A stretch of 64,000 nucleotides of DNA from an uncultured beta proteobacterium (GTDB lineage: Bacteria > Pseudomonadota > Gammaproteobacteria > Burkholderiales > Burkholderiaceae_C). Both the position numbers and the translations under genes were made by a program. The notes under the pieces are model-generated. The model did not search any database and was not told where the DNA came from. It worked only from the letters and a program-made list of their open reading frames with translations. Of the stretch, positions 16,541-26,041 are shown piece by piece; the first letter of the stretch is position 1, and every line of letters starts with the position of its first letter. The stretch lies in assembly GCA_903876735.1 (NCBI GenBank), contig CAIRAW010000054.1:1-64000 (forward strand), written 5' to 3'.

Positions 16541-17424
16541 GTGTTTTGCATGACCTCGCCAAAGCGCTGACCACTGAGTTTCAGGCCGAGCCAGACGATG
16601 GCCGTGCTCAAGCCCAGCAGCAGGAAACCGAAGGCCGCACCCTGCTCCCAGTTGAAGCGCGTGATGAACTGGGTGTAGATCTGCTCGGTGAACCACTGCG
16701 AGTTCTTGCCGCCGAGCAGTGTCGGTGTCAGGTAGTTGCCCAGCGTCAGCATGAAGACCACGATGCAGCCTGCCACGATGCCGGGCGCGGCGTGCGGGAT
16801 CACGATTCTCCGCAGGATGGACCAGCCGTTGCCGCCGAGATCGTAGGCGGCTTCGATCAGCGAATCGTCCAGGCTCTCGAGCGCACTGATCAGCGGCACG
16901 ACCATGAACAGCATCGAGGTGTAAACCAGCCCGACCACAATCGTGGCGTCGTGGTAGAGCAACTCAACCGGCGCTGGCGTCAGGCCCAGGCGTACCATCA
17001 GGGCGGGCAGCACGCCGGACTCGCGCAGCAGAATCATCCAGCCCAGCGTGCGCACCGTTTCGCTGACCCAGAACGGGATCAGGCACAGCACGAACAGCGT
17101 CGATTTGACGCGGCCGCGCGCAATCTTGGCAATGGTCCAGGCAATCGGGAACGCCAGCAGCAGCGTGATGGCGGTGGACACGATCGACATCGTGGCGGTG
17201 CGCACAAAGGTGTTCCAGTAAAGCGGCTCTTCGATGAAGGTGCGGAACTGCGCCAGGCTCGGCTCATAGACGCGCGGGGCCACGCGTGCCCGCAGCGACA
17301 GAATGCCGAGCTCTACATGCGGCAGCAGAATGAGGCCAAGCAGCCACAGCAGCGCCGGCGCCAGCAGCAGCATGAGCAGCAATCGCGCCTGGGCGCGCGT
17401 GCCGGTGGCGTCTTCAACGGGCAT
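16537..17424 (-). CDS. Polyamine-type ABC transporter permease (PotB-like)
   Basis: This 294-aa permease has six membrane segments and the EAA-type motif EAAYDLGGNGWSIL. The start at 17424 (MPVEDATG) lies inside the end of the ATPase gene, an 11-base overlap, and its stop overlaps the next permease start, showing tight coupling through the operon. It pairs with the PotC-like protein to form the membrane channel. Confidence 0.92.
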   Translation of the reverse strand: MPVEDATGTRAQARLLLMLLLAPALLWLLGLILLPHVELGILSLRARVAPRVYEPSLAQFRTFIEEPLYWNTFVRTATMSIVSTAITLLLAFPIAWTIAKIARGRVKSTLFVLCLIPFWVSETVRTLGWMILLRESGVLPALMVRLGLTPAPVELLYHDATIVVGLVYTSMLFMVVPLISALESLDDSLIEAAYDLGGNGWSILRRIVIPHAAPGIVAGCIVVFMLTLGNYLTPTLLGGKNSQWFTEQIYTQFITRFNWEQGAAFGFLLLGLSTAIVWLGLKLSGQRFGEVMQNT

Positions 17425-18556
17425 GGTCGTTGCCGGTCGCAAAGCACACGGCCAGTTGCGGGTCAAAGCCGAAGTGCACACGCTCGCCCACCACCAGGTC
17501 CGACAGGTGGCCGGTCTGCGGCAGGGCGATGCGGAACTCGGTGCCGGAATTTTCTTCGTGCAGCAGCACGGCCGAATTGGCGCCATCGAACAGCAGGCTG
17601 TCGATGCGGGCCTGGTAATGCGGCACGCCGGCCTCAGTGAAGGGCGCCGGTGTACGCGACAGGCTGGCCACTTCCGGGCGCACAAAGGCCTGCACGGTAT
17701 CGCCGACACGCGCGGTGCCCATCGCGCGCGCCGTGATCACCAGCCCCTTCGCGCTGGCCAGCGTCACCATAGTGCCATTGACCTGCGAGGCCCGCCCCGA
17801 GACGGCGTTGTTGGCGCCGACAAAGCCGGCCACGAACGGCGTCTGCGGCGCGTAGTAGAGATCCTGCGGCGTGCCGATCTGCTCGAAGCGGCCCTCGTTC
17901 ATCACCGCCACATGGTCCGACAGCACCAGCGCTTCGGACTGGTCGTGCGTGATGTAGACAAAGGTGGTGCCGATGGCGGCCTGCAACTGCTTGAGCTCGA
18001 TCTTCATGTGATCGCGCAGCTTCAGGTCGAGGGCGCCGAGCGGCTCGTCGAGCAGCAGCAGCGTGGGCTCGAGCACCAGGCTGCGCGCGATGGCAACGCG
18101 CTGCTTCTGCCCGCCCGACAACTGCTCGATGCGCTTGTCCTGCGAGCCGGGCAGGCTGACGCGCTCGAGCATGTCGCCAACCCGGCGTTTGATCTCGTCC
18201 TTGGCAACGCCGCGGCGCGTCAGTCCGTAGGCGACGTTGTCGCCGACCGACATCATCGGAAACAGCGCCAGGTGCTGGAACACCATGTTGACCGGGCGCT
18301 TGTTCGGTGGCACACCGTGCATGGTCTTGCCGCCGATGCGGACCTCGCCCGTGTCCGGGCTCAGAAAGCCCGCGATGATGCGCAGCAGCGTGGTCTTGCC
18401 GCAGCCCGAGGGCCCGAGTATGGAAAAGAAACTGCCGCGCTCCACGCTGAAAGACAGATCGTCCACCGCGCGAAAATCGCCGAAGCGCTTGCTCAAGCGC
18501 TCGGTTTGCAGGTCAGGCAGCGCTGCGCTCGTAGCAGTGCCAGACGGGGCGGTCAT
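17414..18556 (-). CDS. Polyamine-type ABC transporter ATPase (PotA-like)
   Basis: This 380-aa ATPase carries Walker A GPSGCGKTT, a Q-loop in NMVFQHLALFP, the signature LSGGQKQRVAIAR, Walker B LLLLDEPLGALD and a C-terminal TOBE regulatory domain (about 290-370), as in PotA and other CUT1/POPT family importers. It lies after the receptor gene and before the two permeases. The 130-base gap to the receptor gene contains a palindromic repeat element that may set relative expression. Confidence 0.94.
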   Translation of the reverse strand: MTAPSGTATSAALPDLQTERLSKRFGDFRAVDDLSFSVERGSFFSILGPSGCGKTTLLRIIAGFLSPDTGEVRIGGKTMHGVPPNKRPVNMVFQHLALFPMMSVGDNVAYGLTRRGVAKDEIKRRVGDMLERVSLPGSQDKRIEQLSGGQKQRVAIARSLVLEPTLLLLDEPLGALDLKLRDHMKIELKQLQAAIGTTFVYITHDQSEALVLSDHVAVMNEGRFEQIGTPQDLYYAPQTPFVAGFVGANNAVSGRASQVNGTMVTLASAKGLVITARAMGTARVGDTVQAFVRPEVASLSRTPAPFTEAGVPHYQARIDSLLFDGANSAVLLHEENSGTEFRIALPQTGHLSDLVVGERVHFGFDPQLAVCFATGNDHAR

Positions 18557-18592
18557 CGATTGATGTTTCCGGAATTCATGACACCACTGAGC

Positions 18593-18650
18593 TTGTCATG
18601 CCGGACCTGATCCGGCATCCATGGATTGCGGGTCAGGCCCGCAATGACAA
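18593..18650. repeat. Interspersed palindromic repeat family A, copy 1
   Basis: This is a 58-bp unit bounded by TTGTCAT and ATGACAA that holds two hairpins: ATGCCGG...CCGGCAT and ATTGCGGG...CCCGCAAT. Related units are at 42780-42862 and 45789-45861. Here it lies within the pot operon, between the receptor and ATPase genes, where such hairpins could protect the upstream mRNA segment. Confidence 0.85.
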
Positions 18651-18688
18651 TACAACATCCTGTGTGCGCGTCGTGATAACTGAAAGTC

Positions 18689-19756
18689 TCAATTCGCCGC
18701 TTTGACGCGGTCCAGCACGCGGCCTTCGATGTCTTCAATGCCAGCGGGAACGGCCGGGTACCACTTCACGTTTTTCAGTGCGGCTTCGGGGAAGCTGGCG
18801 GCGAACTGGGCTTTGAGTTTGGCGTCAGCCAGCTGATCCGCGCCCTTGGAGGCGGTGAAGTTGCCAGCCGACGCGCCGACCTTGGCCGCAATTTCGGGGC
18901 GCATGTTGAAGTTGATCCAGGCGTAGGCGGCAGCGTCGTTCTTGCCCTTGGCCGGAATGGCGAAGGTGTCAATCCAGCCCAGTGCGCCGGACTTCGGTGC
19001 GATGAACTGGATCTCGGCCTTCTCGCCGTTAAGCTTCCAGCCGCCGGTGTCCCACATCATGGCGCCGACGATCTCGCCGGTGCGCATGCCGTTGAGCAAC
19101 TGGTCCTTGTTGTCCCAGAAGAACTTGAGGTTGCCCTTGCAGGCGATCAGGGTCTTGCCGACCTCGTCCATCAGCGCGCCGTAGGCCTTGGGGTCGTTGT
19201 AGAGCGCAAACGGGTCTTTGCCAGCGGCGAAGGCGAAGGCCAGCAGGGTCGGGCGTTTCAGGCGCACGGCGGTCTTGCCTTTGACGTCGGCACGGCACAG
19301 GTCCGGGTAGTCACCCATCTTGGTGAGTTTGGTGTTGACGACCAGGCCATCCGTGCCCCAGATGTGGGGCAGGCCATACACCTTGCCGGCCAGTGTCGTG
19401 TTCTTCTTGGTGGCGTCAAGCATGGAGGGGATGAACAACTCGGCCTTGAGTTTGCTCAGGTCCATCGGCTTGTAGATGCCGAATTCCTGCTGCGGTCCGG
19501 TGATGCGGTCCTGCGACGGTTGCGCCAGATCGAAGCCGGCGCCGGCGGTGGCGCGCAGCTTGGAGATCATTTCTTCATTGTTGGAAAGCGTGAGCTCAAC
19601 CTTGTAGCCGCTTTCCTTCTCGAACTGCGCGACGATGTCGGCCGGCGCGTAGTCGGCCCAGGTCAGCAGGCGAAACGTCTTTTCCTGCGCCAGCGCCGAG
19701 CCGGTCAGGCCGAGCGCAAGAACGCTGGCGGCAATGAGGGTGTAGTGTGCTTTCAT
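18689..19756 (-). CDS. Polyamine-type ABC transporter substrate-binding protein (PotD/PotF-like)
   Basis: This 355-aa periplasmic receptor has a signal peptide of about 23 residues ending ALA-Q. The mature part begins EKTFRLLTWADY, close to the LYVYNWADY start of PotD/PotF proteins. The start at 19756 follows an AAGGAG-like ribosome site (aaggagcatcgc). It is the first gene of the operon and the ligand-specificity component. The spermidine/putrescine class is the usual reading, but the exact ligand cannot be told. Confidence 0.92.
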   Translation of the reverse strand: MKAHYTLIAASVLALGLTGSALAQEKTFRLLTWADYAPADIVAQFEKESGYKVELTLSNNEEMISKLRATAGAGFDLAQPSQDRITGPQQEFGIYKPMDLSKLKAELFIPSMLDATKKNTTLAGKVYGLPHIWGTDGLVVNTKLTKMGDYPDLCRADVKGKTAVRLKRPTLLAFAFAAGKDPFALYNDPKAYGALMDEVGKTLIACKGNLKFFWDNKDQLLNGMRTGEIVGAMMWDTGGWKLNGEKAEIQFIAPKSGALGWIDTFAIPAKGKNDAAAYAWINFNMRPEIAAKVGASAGNFTASKGADQLADAKLKAQFAASFPEAALKNVKWYPAVPAGIEDIEGRVLDRVKAAN

Positions 19757-19878
19757 GCGATGCTCCTTGAATGTGACAGTGCCAATTGATCGCCGCGCCA
19801 AGTTTGCAACGGCGATCCTCCCAAGTGATGATTTGCTGTAGCCTCAATGTGTCATGTGTCAAGGCTAATACCGGTGCG

Positions 19879-19894
19879 TGACATTCTGATGTCA
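19879..19894. promoter_or_regulatory. Inverted repeat in the pot/tatD divergent gap
   Basis: TGACAT-TCTG-ATGTCA is a perfect 6-bp inverted repeat with a 4-base spacer, located 33 bases before the tatD start in the region shared with the pot operon. It could be an operator. No regulator is encoded nearby. Confidence 0.35.
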
Positions 19895-19926
19895 ATTTGT
19901 GGGGCAAGCTATGGTATTTTCCCTGT

Positions 19927-20784
19927 ATGACCGACTGGATCGACAGCCATTGCCACCTTGATGCCACCGAGTTCGCGGCCGACGCGACCGCCGTTCGTGC
20001 GCGCGCGGCCAGTTTGCAGGTCGTGCATTGCGTGCTGCCAGCGGTCGAGGTTGGCAACTTTGAGGCCGTGCGAGTGTTGGCGCACGTCGGTGGCGACAGT
20101 TACGCGCTGGGCATCCACCCGCTTTATGTGGCGCAGGCCGACGATGGCGATCTGGCAGAACTTGACGCGCAACTGCTGCGCCACCGCGACGACCCGCGCC
20201 TGGTTGCGGTGGGCGAGATCGGGCTTGACTATTTCGTGCCCGACTTGTGTCAGCCACCGTTGCGCCAGCGCCAGGAATACTTTTATCTCGAACAGTTGAA
20301 GCTCGCGCGCAAGCATGGTTTGCCGGTGCTGCTGCATGTGCGGCGCTCGGCCGATCAACTGCTCAAGGGCTTGCGCGCGACGGCGCCAGGCCAGAACTGG
20401 CAGGGCATTGCCCATGCCTTCAACGGCAGCGAGCAGCAGGCGCAGGCCTTCCTGGCGCTGGGCTTCAAGCTCGGATTTGGCGGTGCGCTGACCTTTGAGC
20501 GCGCCCTGCAACTGCGCCGGCTCGCCAGCAGTCTGCCGCTTTCGGCACTGGTGCTGGAAACCGACGCGCCCGACATGCCGCCGCACTGGCTGTACCAGAG
20601 CGCTGCTCAGCGCGCCGGCGGCGCCCGACAAGGCCGCAATGAACCCGGCGAACTGCCACGCATCGGTGCCGAACTGGCGGCGCTGCGCAGCATCGCGGTC
20701 GATGCCTTGGCCGATGCGGTAAAGCGCAACACGCTGGCGGCGCTGCCGCGCTTGCGTGGCCTGCTGCCTGAGATCGACGCATGA
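19927..20784 (+). CDS. TatD family metal-dependent hydrolase
   Basis: This 285-aa TIM-barrel metallohydrolase is of the TatD/YcfH/YjjV type, 3'-5' nucleases active on DNA or RNA. Motifs are DSHCHLD near residue 5, VGEIGLDY, the LLHVRR strand in the position of the third His, and LETDAPDMPP. The start is the ATG at 19927, and an in-frame upstream ATG would add ten atypical residues. It heads a compact operon running through the GspE-like gene. Confidence 0.93.
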   Translation: MTDWIDSHCHLDATEFAADATAVRARAASLQVVHCVLPAVEVGNFEAVRVLAHVGGDSYALGIHPLYVAQADDGDLAELDAQLLRHRDDPRLVAVGEIGLDYFVPDLCQPPLRQRQEYFYLEQLKLARKHGLPVLLHVRRSADQLLKGLRATAPGQNWQGIAHAFNGSEQQAQAFLALGFKLGFGGALTFERALQLRRLASSLPLSALVLETDAPDMPPHWLYQSAAQRAGGARQGRNEPGELPRIGAELAALRSIAVDALADAVKRNTLAALPRLRGLLPEIDA

Positions 20785-21314
20785 TGCCGTCGCAGGACCT
20801 GCTCGTGGGCCAGCCGCAACGCCTGTTCGGTCTGGCGCCGGTTGCCGGCCCCAGCACCCGTTTGCTGGTGCTGGGCAGCTTTCCCGGAGCGGCCTCGCTG
20901 GCGCGCCAGCAGTATTACGCCCATGCGCAAAATCACTTCTGGAAAATTCTGCAAGCTCTGTGGCCCGCGCAGCCGCTGCCGGAGGTGGCGGACTATGCCG
21001 GACGCTGCCGCTGGCTGCTCGCGCGTGGCCTGGGTCTGTGGGATGTCTACGCCTCCTGTGAGCGCGCCGGCAGTCTGGACAGCGCCATCCGCAAGGCCGA
21101 GATCAATGATTTCGCCGCGCTGCTGCGCCGCTGCCCGCAGCTGTGCCTCATCGCCCACAACGGCGGCGAGAGTTTTCGTCAGTCGCACGGCATCGCTGCG
21201 CTGGGGTTGCCGGTTTGCAAGTTGCCGTCCACCAGCGCGGCCAATGCGAGCTGGCGTTTCGAGCGCAAGCTGGCCGCCTGGCATGAGGTGGTGGAGAGCG
21301 CCGGACTGCTGTGA
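20781..21314 (+). CDS. DNA-deoxyinosine glycosylase (UDG superfamily family 6)
   Basis: This 177-aa base-excision enzyme removes hypoxanthine from deaminated DNA. It shows the family motif LGSFPGAASLARQQYYAH near residue 30 and the HNGGESF region, matching the HDG family rather than classical Ung. Its ATG overlaps the tatD stop by 4 bases (ATGA), suggesting coupled expression of two DNA-processing enzymes. Confidence 0.88.
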   Translation: MMPSQDLLVGQPQRLFGLAPVAGPSTRLLVLGSFPGAASLARQQYYAHAQNHFWKILQALWPAQPLPEVADYAGRCRWLLARGLGLWDVYASCERAGSLDSAIRKAEINDFAALLRRCPQLCLIAHNGGESFRQSHGIAALGLPVCKLPSTSAANASWRFERKLAAWHEVVESAGLL

Positions 21315-21351
21315 GTGCGCGTGGCCGGCGTTTGGAGATAATGCCTGCATC

Positions 21352-22107
21352 TTGAAAAAACGCACACCTACCCTGCCCGAAGTCAATTTCTCTGACGACG
21401 GCCCGCTGCGCCACCTGCACCTGGGGACCGAATGGATTCAGGGCACGATGGTGATGGACGAGCCGACGGCGCTCTACCACGAGTACATCCAGCGCATGAT
21501 GGCCTGGTTGCTGTTCGTCGAGCCCGATTCGGTGCCACAGCGCCATGCCATGCAGTTGGGCCTGGGTGCCGCCTCGCTGACCAAGTTCAGCCACAAGGTG
21601 CTGCGCATGAAGACCACCGCCATCGAGCTCAATCCGCAGGTGCTGGTGGCGTGTCGTGGCTGGTTCAAGCTGCCGGCTGAAAACAGCCGCCTGCAGATCG
21701 TGCTGGCCGACGCCGCGCAGGAGATTCAGGACGCCAAATGGTGGGGCACGGTGGACGCGCTGCAGGTTGACCTGTACGACCATGAGGCCGCGACTCCGGT
21801 GCTCGACAGCCTGCCGTTCTATTCCCATTGCCGGCGTCTGCTGACCGCCGACGGCTGCATGACGGTCAACCTGTTTGGCCGCGCGTCAAGTTTTGCGCGC
21901 ACGGTCGAGAAGATTTCAGCCGCATTTGGCGCGGACGCCGTCTGGGCCTTCAAGCCAACGCGTGAGGGCAATACCGTGGTGCTGGCGCAGCGCACCCCGC
22001 TGCGACCCAGGCGCGATGCGCTGACGCCGCGCGCCGGCGACATTCAGACCCGCTGGGGTTTGCCAGCGACCAAGTGGGTGCGGGTCTTCCGGCCCCTGCA
22101 GGGATGA
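21352..22107 (+). CDS. Spermidine-synthase-like methyltransferase-fold protein
   Basis: This 251-aa protein resembles the catalytic half of spermidine synthase: a Rossmann-like fold with a LGLGAASL glycine loop, the acidic IELNPQV residue, and a VDLYDHEA segment where SpeE has its catalytic Asp. The likely start is TTG at 21352 (MKKRTPTLPEV), as no in-frame ATG precedes the conserved N-terminus. It lies 37 bases after the glycosylase gene, and its stop overlaps the next start as ATGA. True aminopropyl transfer is unproven. Confidence 0.82.
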   Translation: MKKRTPTLPEVNFSDDGPLRHLHLGTEWIQGTMVMDEPTALYHEYIQRMMAWLLFVEPDSVPQRHAMQLGLGAASLTKFSHKVLRMKTTAIELNPQVLVACRGWFKLPAENSRLQIVLADAAQEIQDAKWWGTVDALQVDLYDHEAATPVLDSLPFYSHCRRLLTADGCMTVNLFGRASSFARTVEKISAAFGADAVWAFKPTREGNTVVLAQRTPLRPRRDALTPRAGDIQTRWGLPATKWVRVFRPLQG

Positions 22108-23894
22108 ACAGCAGCACCCGCCCCAAAGCAGCGGCTGCGAGCGCGTTCAGCGGTCCGTTGACGTGGCGCCACCTGGTGCAGTGGTTGCAAGCCGATGCGG
22201 TGATCAGCGCCGAGGAGGCGCAGCGCATCACGGCGCGCTGCGCCCAGGCTGAAAGCGCCCAGCATCCCTTGCTGCGCCTGGCCAGCGTCTCGGTGCGTCG
22301 CGCCAGCGATGGCAAGGCGATTGACGTTGAGTTGCTGACGCAGTGGCTGGCGGCGCGCACCGGCCTGGACTATTTGCGCATCGATCCGCTCAAGGTCGAT
22401 GTCGGCAAAGTAGCCGACACGCTGAGCGCCGCCTATGCCGAGCGTCACAAGATCCTGCCGGTCCAGGTCAACGCCAGCGAAGTCGTGATCGCCACCGCTG
22501 AACCTTTTCTCACCGAATGGGTGGCCGAGGTCGAGCGTCAGGCGCGGCGCAGTGTGCGCCGCGTGCTGGCCAGTCCGCTGGAAATCCAGCGCTACACGGC
22601 CGAGTTTTTTGCCCTGGCCAAATCGGTGAAGGCGGCCAACAAGGCCGGCGGCAACAGTGGCGGCGCCAGTTTTGAGCAGTTGGTGGAACTGGGCAAGACC
22701 AGCAAGCAGATCGATGCCAATGACCAAAGCGTGGTGCAGGTGGTGGACTGGCTCTGGCAGTACGCCTTTGACCAGCGCGCCAGCGATATTCACCTTGAGC
22801 CCCGGCGCGAGCAGGGCGTGATCCGTTTTCGCATTGACGGCGTGTTGCATCCGGTCTACCAGATGCCCATGGGCGTGCTCAATGCGATGATCGCGCGCAT
22901 CAAACTGCTGGGCCGCATGGATGTGGTTGAGAAGCGCCGACCGCAGGACGGCCGCATCAAAACCCGAAATCCGGGGGGCGACGAGGTCGAGATGCGCCTG
23001 TCGACGCTGCCGACCGCTTTTGGCGAGAAGATGGTGATGCGCATCTTCGATCCCGACACCACGGTCAAGGACCTCGACGCCCTGGGTTTTTCCGATCATG
23101 ACGCGCAGCGCTGGGAGGCGCTGGTCAAGCGCCCCAATGGCATCATTCTGGTTACGGGCCCGACCGGGTCCGGCAAGACCACCACGCTGTACGCCACCTT
23201 GAAGCGGCTGGCGACGGAAGAGGTCAATGTCAGCACGATCGAGGACCCGATCGAGATGATCGAGCCCGCCTTTAACCAGACCCAGGTCCAGGTGCAGCTT
23301 GACTTCGGTTTCCCGCAGGGCGTGCGCGCGCTGATGCGCCAGGACCCCGACATCATCATGGTCGGCGAAATCCGTGACCAGCAGACGGCCGAGATGGCGG
23401 TGCAGGCCGCGCTGACCGGGCATCTGGTGTTCTCCACGCTGCACACCAACGACGCGCCCTCGGCCGTGACACGCCTGCTTGAACTCGGCGTGCCGGCCTA
23501 CCTGATCAACGCCACGCTGCTGGGCGTGCTGGCACAGCGTCTGGTGCGCACGCTGTGCCCGAAGTGCAAGCAGCCCGACAGCCACAGCACACGCGAGGCG
23601 TTGGCGCAACTGGTCAAGCCGTGGCCAGTCGACGGCCCTTACCAGCCCTTCAAACCGGTTGGCTGCGTTGACTGCCGCATGACCGGTTTTCGGGGACGCA
23701 TGGGGCTTTATGAATTGCTGGAGGTCAGCGAAGCCCTCAAGGAACAGGTCAACCGTGAGCCCAACACCGACGCGCTCAGGCGCCAGGCGGTCAGCGACGG
23801 CATGCGCCCGCTGCGACTGGCCGGTGCGCTGCGGGTCGCGCAAGGCCTGACGGTGATGGACGAGGTCTTGTCGACCACGCCGCCTGTGCGCTGA
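22104..23894 (+). CDS. GspE/PulE-type secretion or pilus ATPase
   Basis: This 596-aa protein has an N-terminal T2SSE_N-like domain (about 40-190), Walker A GPTGSGKTTT near residue 352, an Asp box region with IEDPIE, Walker B IIMVGEIRD, and the CPKC...CVDC zinc motif near 490-530 that marks GspE-type ATPases. It would power a type II secretion or type IV pilus assembly. No other gsp or pil gene is nearby, so it is an orphan here, coupled to the upstream gene by ATGA. Confidence 0.92.
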   Translation: MNSSTRPKAAAASAFSGPLTWRHLVQWLQADAVISAEEAQRITARCAQAESAQHPLLRLASVSVRRASDGKAIDVELLTQWLAARTGLDYLRIDPLKVDVGKVADTLSAAYAERHKILPVQVNASEVVIATAEPFLTEWVAEVERQARRSVRRVLASPLEIQRYTAEFFALAKSVKAANKAGGNSGGASFEQLVELGKTSKQIDANDQSVVQVVDWLWQYAFDQRASDIHLEPRREQGVIRFRIDGVLHPVYQMPMGVLNAMIARIKLLGRMDVVEKRRPQDGRIKTRNPGGDEVEMRLSTLPTAFGEKMVMRIFDPDTTVKDLDALGFSDHDAQRWEALVKRPNGIILVTGPTGSGKTTTLYATLKRLATEEVNVSTIEDPIEMIEPAFNQTQVQVQLDFGFPQGVRALMRQDPDIIMVGEIRDQQTAEMAVQAALTGHLVFSTLHTNDAPSAVTRLLELGVPAYLINATLLGVLAQRLVRTLCPKCKQPDSHSTREALAQLVKPWPVDGPYQPFKPVGCVDCRMTGFRGRMGLYELLEVSEALKEQVNREPNTDALRRQAVSDGMRPLRLAGALRVAQGLTVMDEVLSTTPPVR

Positions 23895-23991
23895 CCCGGG
23901 TCACTTGCGCGACATAGGTGGAACCCACATTACAGTTGCCTGTGTTTCACATGCAAAATCATCTATCCGAAATTTTTCGAGGAGCAAATGA

Positions 23992-24480
23992 ATGAATATA
24001 AAAAGTCAAAAAGACTTTTTCTCGGGTCTCATGTTCATGGCAGTGGGTATCGCCTTTGCCTGGGGTGCCACCACCTACACCGTGGGCACGGGTGCCCGCA
24101 TGGGTCCGGGTTACTTCCCTCTTATGCTAGGTATCCTGATGGCGATATTGGGTGCCATCGTCACCTTCAAGTCCCTGGTGGTTGAGACCGAGGATGGCGA
24201 AAAAATTGGCAAATGGGCCTGGAAGCCCTTGTTCTACATCATCGCTGCAAACTTGGTCTTTGGCGTACTGCTGGGCGGACTGCCCAGCATCAAGGTGCCG
24301 GCAATGGGCCTGATTGCGGCCATTTACGCTTTGACCTTCATATCAAGCATGGCCGGCGATGAATTCAAGTTCAAGGAAGTCCTGGTGTTGTCCACAGTAC
24401 TTGCCGTCATGAGCTACCTGGCTTTCGTCCTGGTGCTCAAACTGCAGTTCCCGGTCTGGCCGACCTTTATCACGGGTTAG
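23992..24480 (+). CDS. tctB: Tripartite tricarboxylate transporter TctB family protein
   Basis: This 162-aa small membrane subunit has four predicted membrane segments, as in TctB of the TTT family, which imports citrate and other carboxylates using a periplasmic Bug/TctC receptor. A GAGGAG site precedes the ATG. tctA follows after 13 bases. No receptor gene lies directly upstream, unlike classical tctCBA operons. The nearest in this window is at 44767. Confidence 0.93.
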   Translation: MNIKSQKDFFSGLMFMAVGIAFAWGATTYTVGTGARMGPGYFPLMLGILMAILGAIVTFKSLVVETEDGEKIGKWAWKPLFYIIAANLVFGVLLGGLPSIKVPAMGLIAAIYALTFISSMAGDEFKFKEVLVLSTVLAVMSYLAFVLVLKLQFPVWPTFITG

Positions 24481-24493
24481 AAAGAGAACAACA

Positions 24494-26005
24494 ATGGATC
24501 TGATCGCAAATCTCTCGCTCGGTTTTGGCGTGGCCTTCACGCCGATCAACCTGATGTACGCCTTCATCGGCTGCTTTCTGGGCACCGTCATTGGCGTGCT
24601 GCCTGGTATCGGTCCGGTGGCCACCATTGCCATGCTGCTGCCCGCCACCTATGCGCTGCCACCGGTGTCGGCCCTGATCATGCTGGCCGGCATTTACTAC
24701 GGCGCGCAATATGGCGGCTCCACCACTGCCATTCTGGTCAACCTGCCGGGTGAGACCTCGTCCGTGGTGACGGTGATTGACGGCTACCAGATGGCACGCC
24801 AGGGCAGAGCCGGTCCGGCGCTGGCGGCTGCCGGTCTGGGTTCCTTCTTCGCCGGTTGCGTCGGCACCCTGGTGCTGGCGGCGTTCGCCGTGCCTCTGAC
24901 CGAAGTCGCCTTCAAGTTCGGCCCGGCCGAATACTTTTCGCTCATGGTGCTGGGCCTGGTCGGCGCGGTTGTGCTGGCCTCAGGTTCCCTGATCAAGGCC
25001 GTCGGCATGATTTTGCTGGGCCTGCTGATGGGCCTGGTCGGCACCGATGTGAACTCGGGTGTGGCACGCTTCAGTTTTGATGTGCCGGAGTTGACCGACG
25101 GCATCGGCTTCATCGTCATCGCGATGGGTGTTTTTGGCTACGGCGAGATCATCATGAACCTGGGCAAGCACGAGAGCGAGCGCGAAGTGTTCACGGCCAA
25201 CGTCACAGGCTTGTGGCCAACCAAGGAAGACTTCAAGCGCATGATACCGGCCGTGCTGCGTGGCACGGCGCTGGGATGCGTGCTCGGTATTTTGCCCGGT
25301 GGCGGTGCGGTGATGGCGGCGTTTGGTGCCTACACCATTGAAAAGAAGACCAAGCTGCAACCCGGTGAAGTGCCGTTTGGCAAGGGCAACATTCGAGGCG
25401 TGGCTTCGCCTGAATCGGCCAACAATGCCGCTTCGCAAACCTCCTTTATCCCGCTGCTGACACTGGGCATTCCGCCCAATGCGGTGATGGCCCTGATGGT
25501 GGGCGCGATGACGATCCACAACATCCAACCCGGCCCGCAGGTCATGACCAGCAACCCCGAACTGTTCTGGGGTCTGATCGCCTCGATGTGGATCGGAAAC
25601 GCGATGCTGATCATTTTGAACCTGCCACTGATCGGGATCTGGATCAAACTGCTGAGCGTTCCCTACCGCTGGCTGTTTCCGGCGATTGTTCTGTTCTGCG
25701 CCATCGGTGTTTATTCGACCAACAACAACACCTTTGACATCTGGTTGGTGGGTGTGTTCGGCTTCATCGGCTATCTGTTCATCAAACTCGGGGCCGAGCC
25801 GGCACCGCTGCTCTTGGGCTTCATCCTGGGGCCGATGATGGAAGAAAATCTGCGTCGCGCCCTGCTGCTCTCACGTGGCGACTGGAGCGTGTTTGTAACG
25901 CGCGGCCTGTCGGCCAGCCTGCTGGCGGTGGCGGCCTTCCTGCTCGTCATCGTGCTGCTGCCGTCGATCAAGCAGAAACGTGAAGAGGCGTTTGTCGAGG
26001 ACTGA
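24494..26005 (+). CDS. tctA: Tripartite tricarboxylate transporter large permease TctA
   Basis: This 503-aa permease has about twelve membrane segments and the family glycine-rich motifs GVLPGIGPVATIAML near residue 35 and GILPGGGAVMAAFGAY near residue 260. It is the transport channel of the TTT system and works with TctB and a Bug receptor. Its terminator, starting 9 bases after the stop, has been split by the 6-kb transposon that follows. Confidence 0.96.
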   Translation: MDLIANLSLGFGVAFTPINLMYAFIGCFLGTVIGVLPGIGPVATIAMLLPATYALPPVSALIMLAGIYYGAQYGGSTTAILVNLPGETSSVVTVIDGYQMARQGRAGPALAAAGLGSFFAGCVGTLVLAAFAVPLTEVAFKFGPAEYFSLMVLGLVGAVVLASGSLIKAVGMILLGLLMGLVGTDVNSGVARFSFDVPELTDGIGFIVIAMGVFGYGEIIMNLGKHESEREVFTANVTGLWPTKEDFKRMIPAVLRGTALGCVLGILPGGGAVMAAFGAYTIEKKTKLQPGEVPFGKGNIRGVASPESANNAASQTSFIPLLTLGIPPNAVMALMVGAMTIHNIQPGPQVMTSNPELFWGLIASMWIGNAMLIILNLPLIGIWIKLLSVPYRWLFPAIVLFCAIGVYSTNNNTFDIWLVGVFGFIGYLFIKLGAEPAPLLLGFILGPMMEENLRRALLLSRGDWSVFVTRGLSASLLAVAAFLLVIVLLPSIKQKREEAFVED

Positions 26006-26014
26006 TTCGGTATC

Positions 26015-26041
26015 AGCCCACAAGAAAAAGGCTCCTGCGGG
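26015..26041 (+). terminator. Left half of the disrupted tctA terminator
   Basis: AGCCCACAAGAAAAAGGCTCC plus the loop bases pair almost perfectly with the segment at 32110-32130. Together they made a long hairpin with a T-rich 3' arm before the transposon entered. Confidence 0.85.

Noticed and set aside
20842-21351. Upstream extension of the spermidine-synthase-like gene into the glycosylase region
   Set aside because: The extension is out of frame with a conserved glycosylase and gives Cys/Arg-rich sequence. The TTG at 21352 fits the conserved N-terminus.
22044-23843. 599-aa open frame antisense to the GspE-type gene
   Set aside because: This is codon-bias shadow. The plus strand has intact Walker and zinc motifs.
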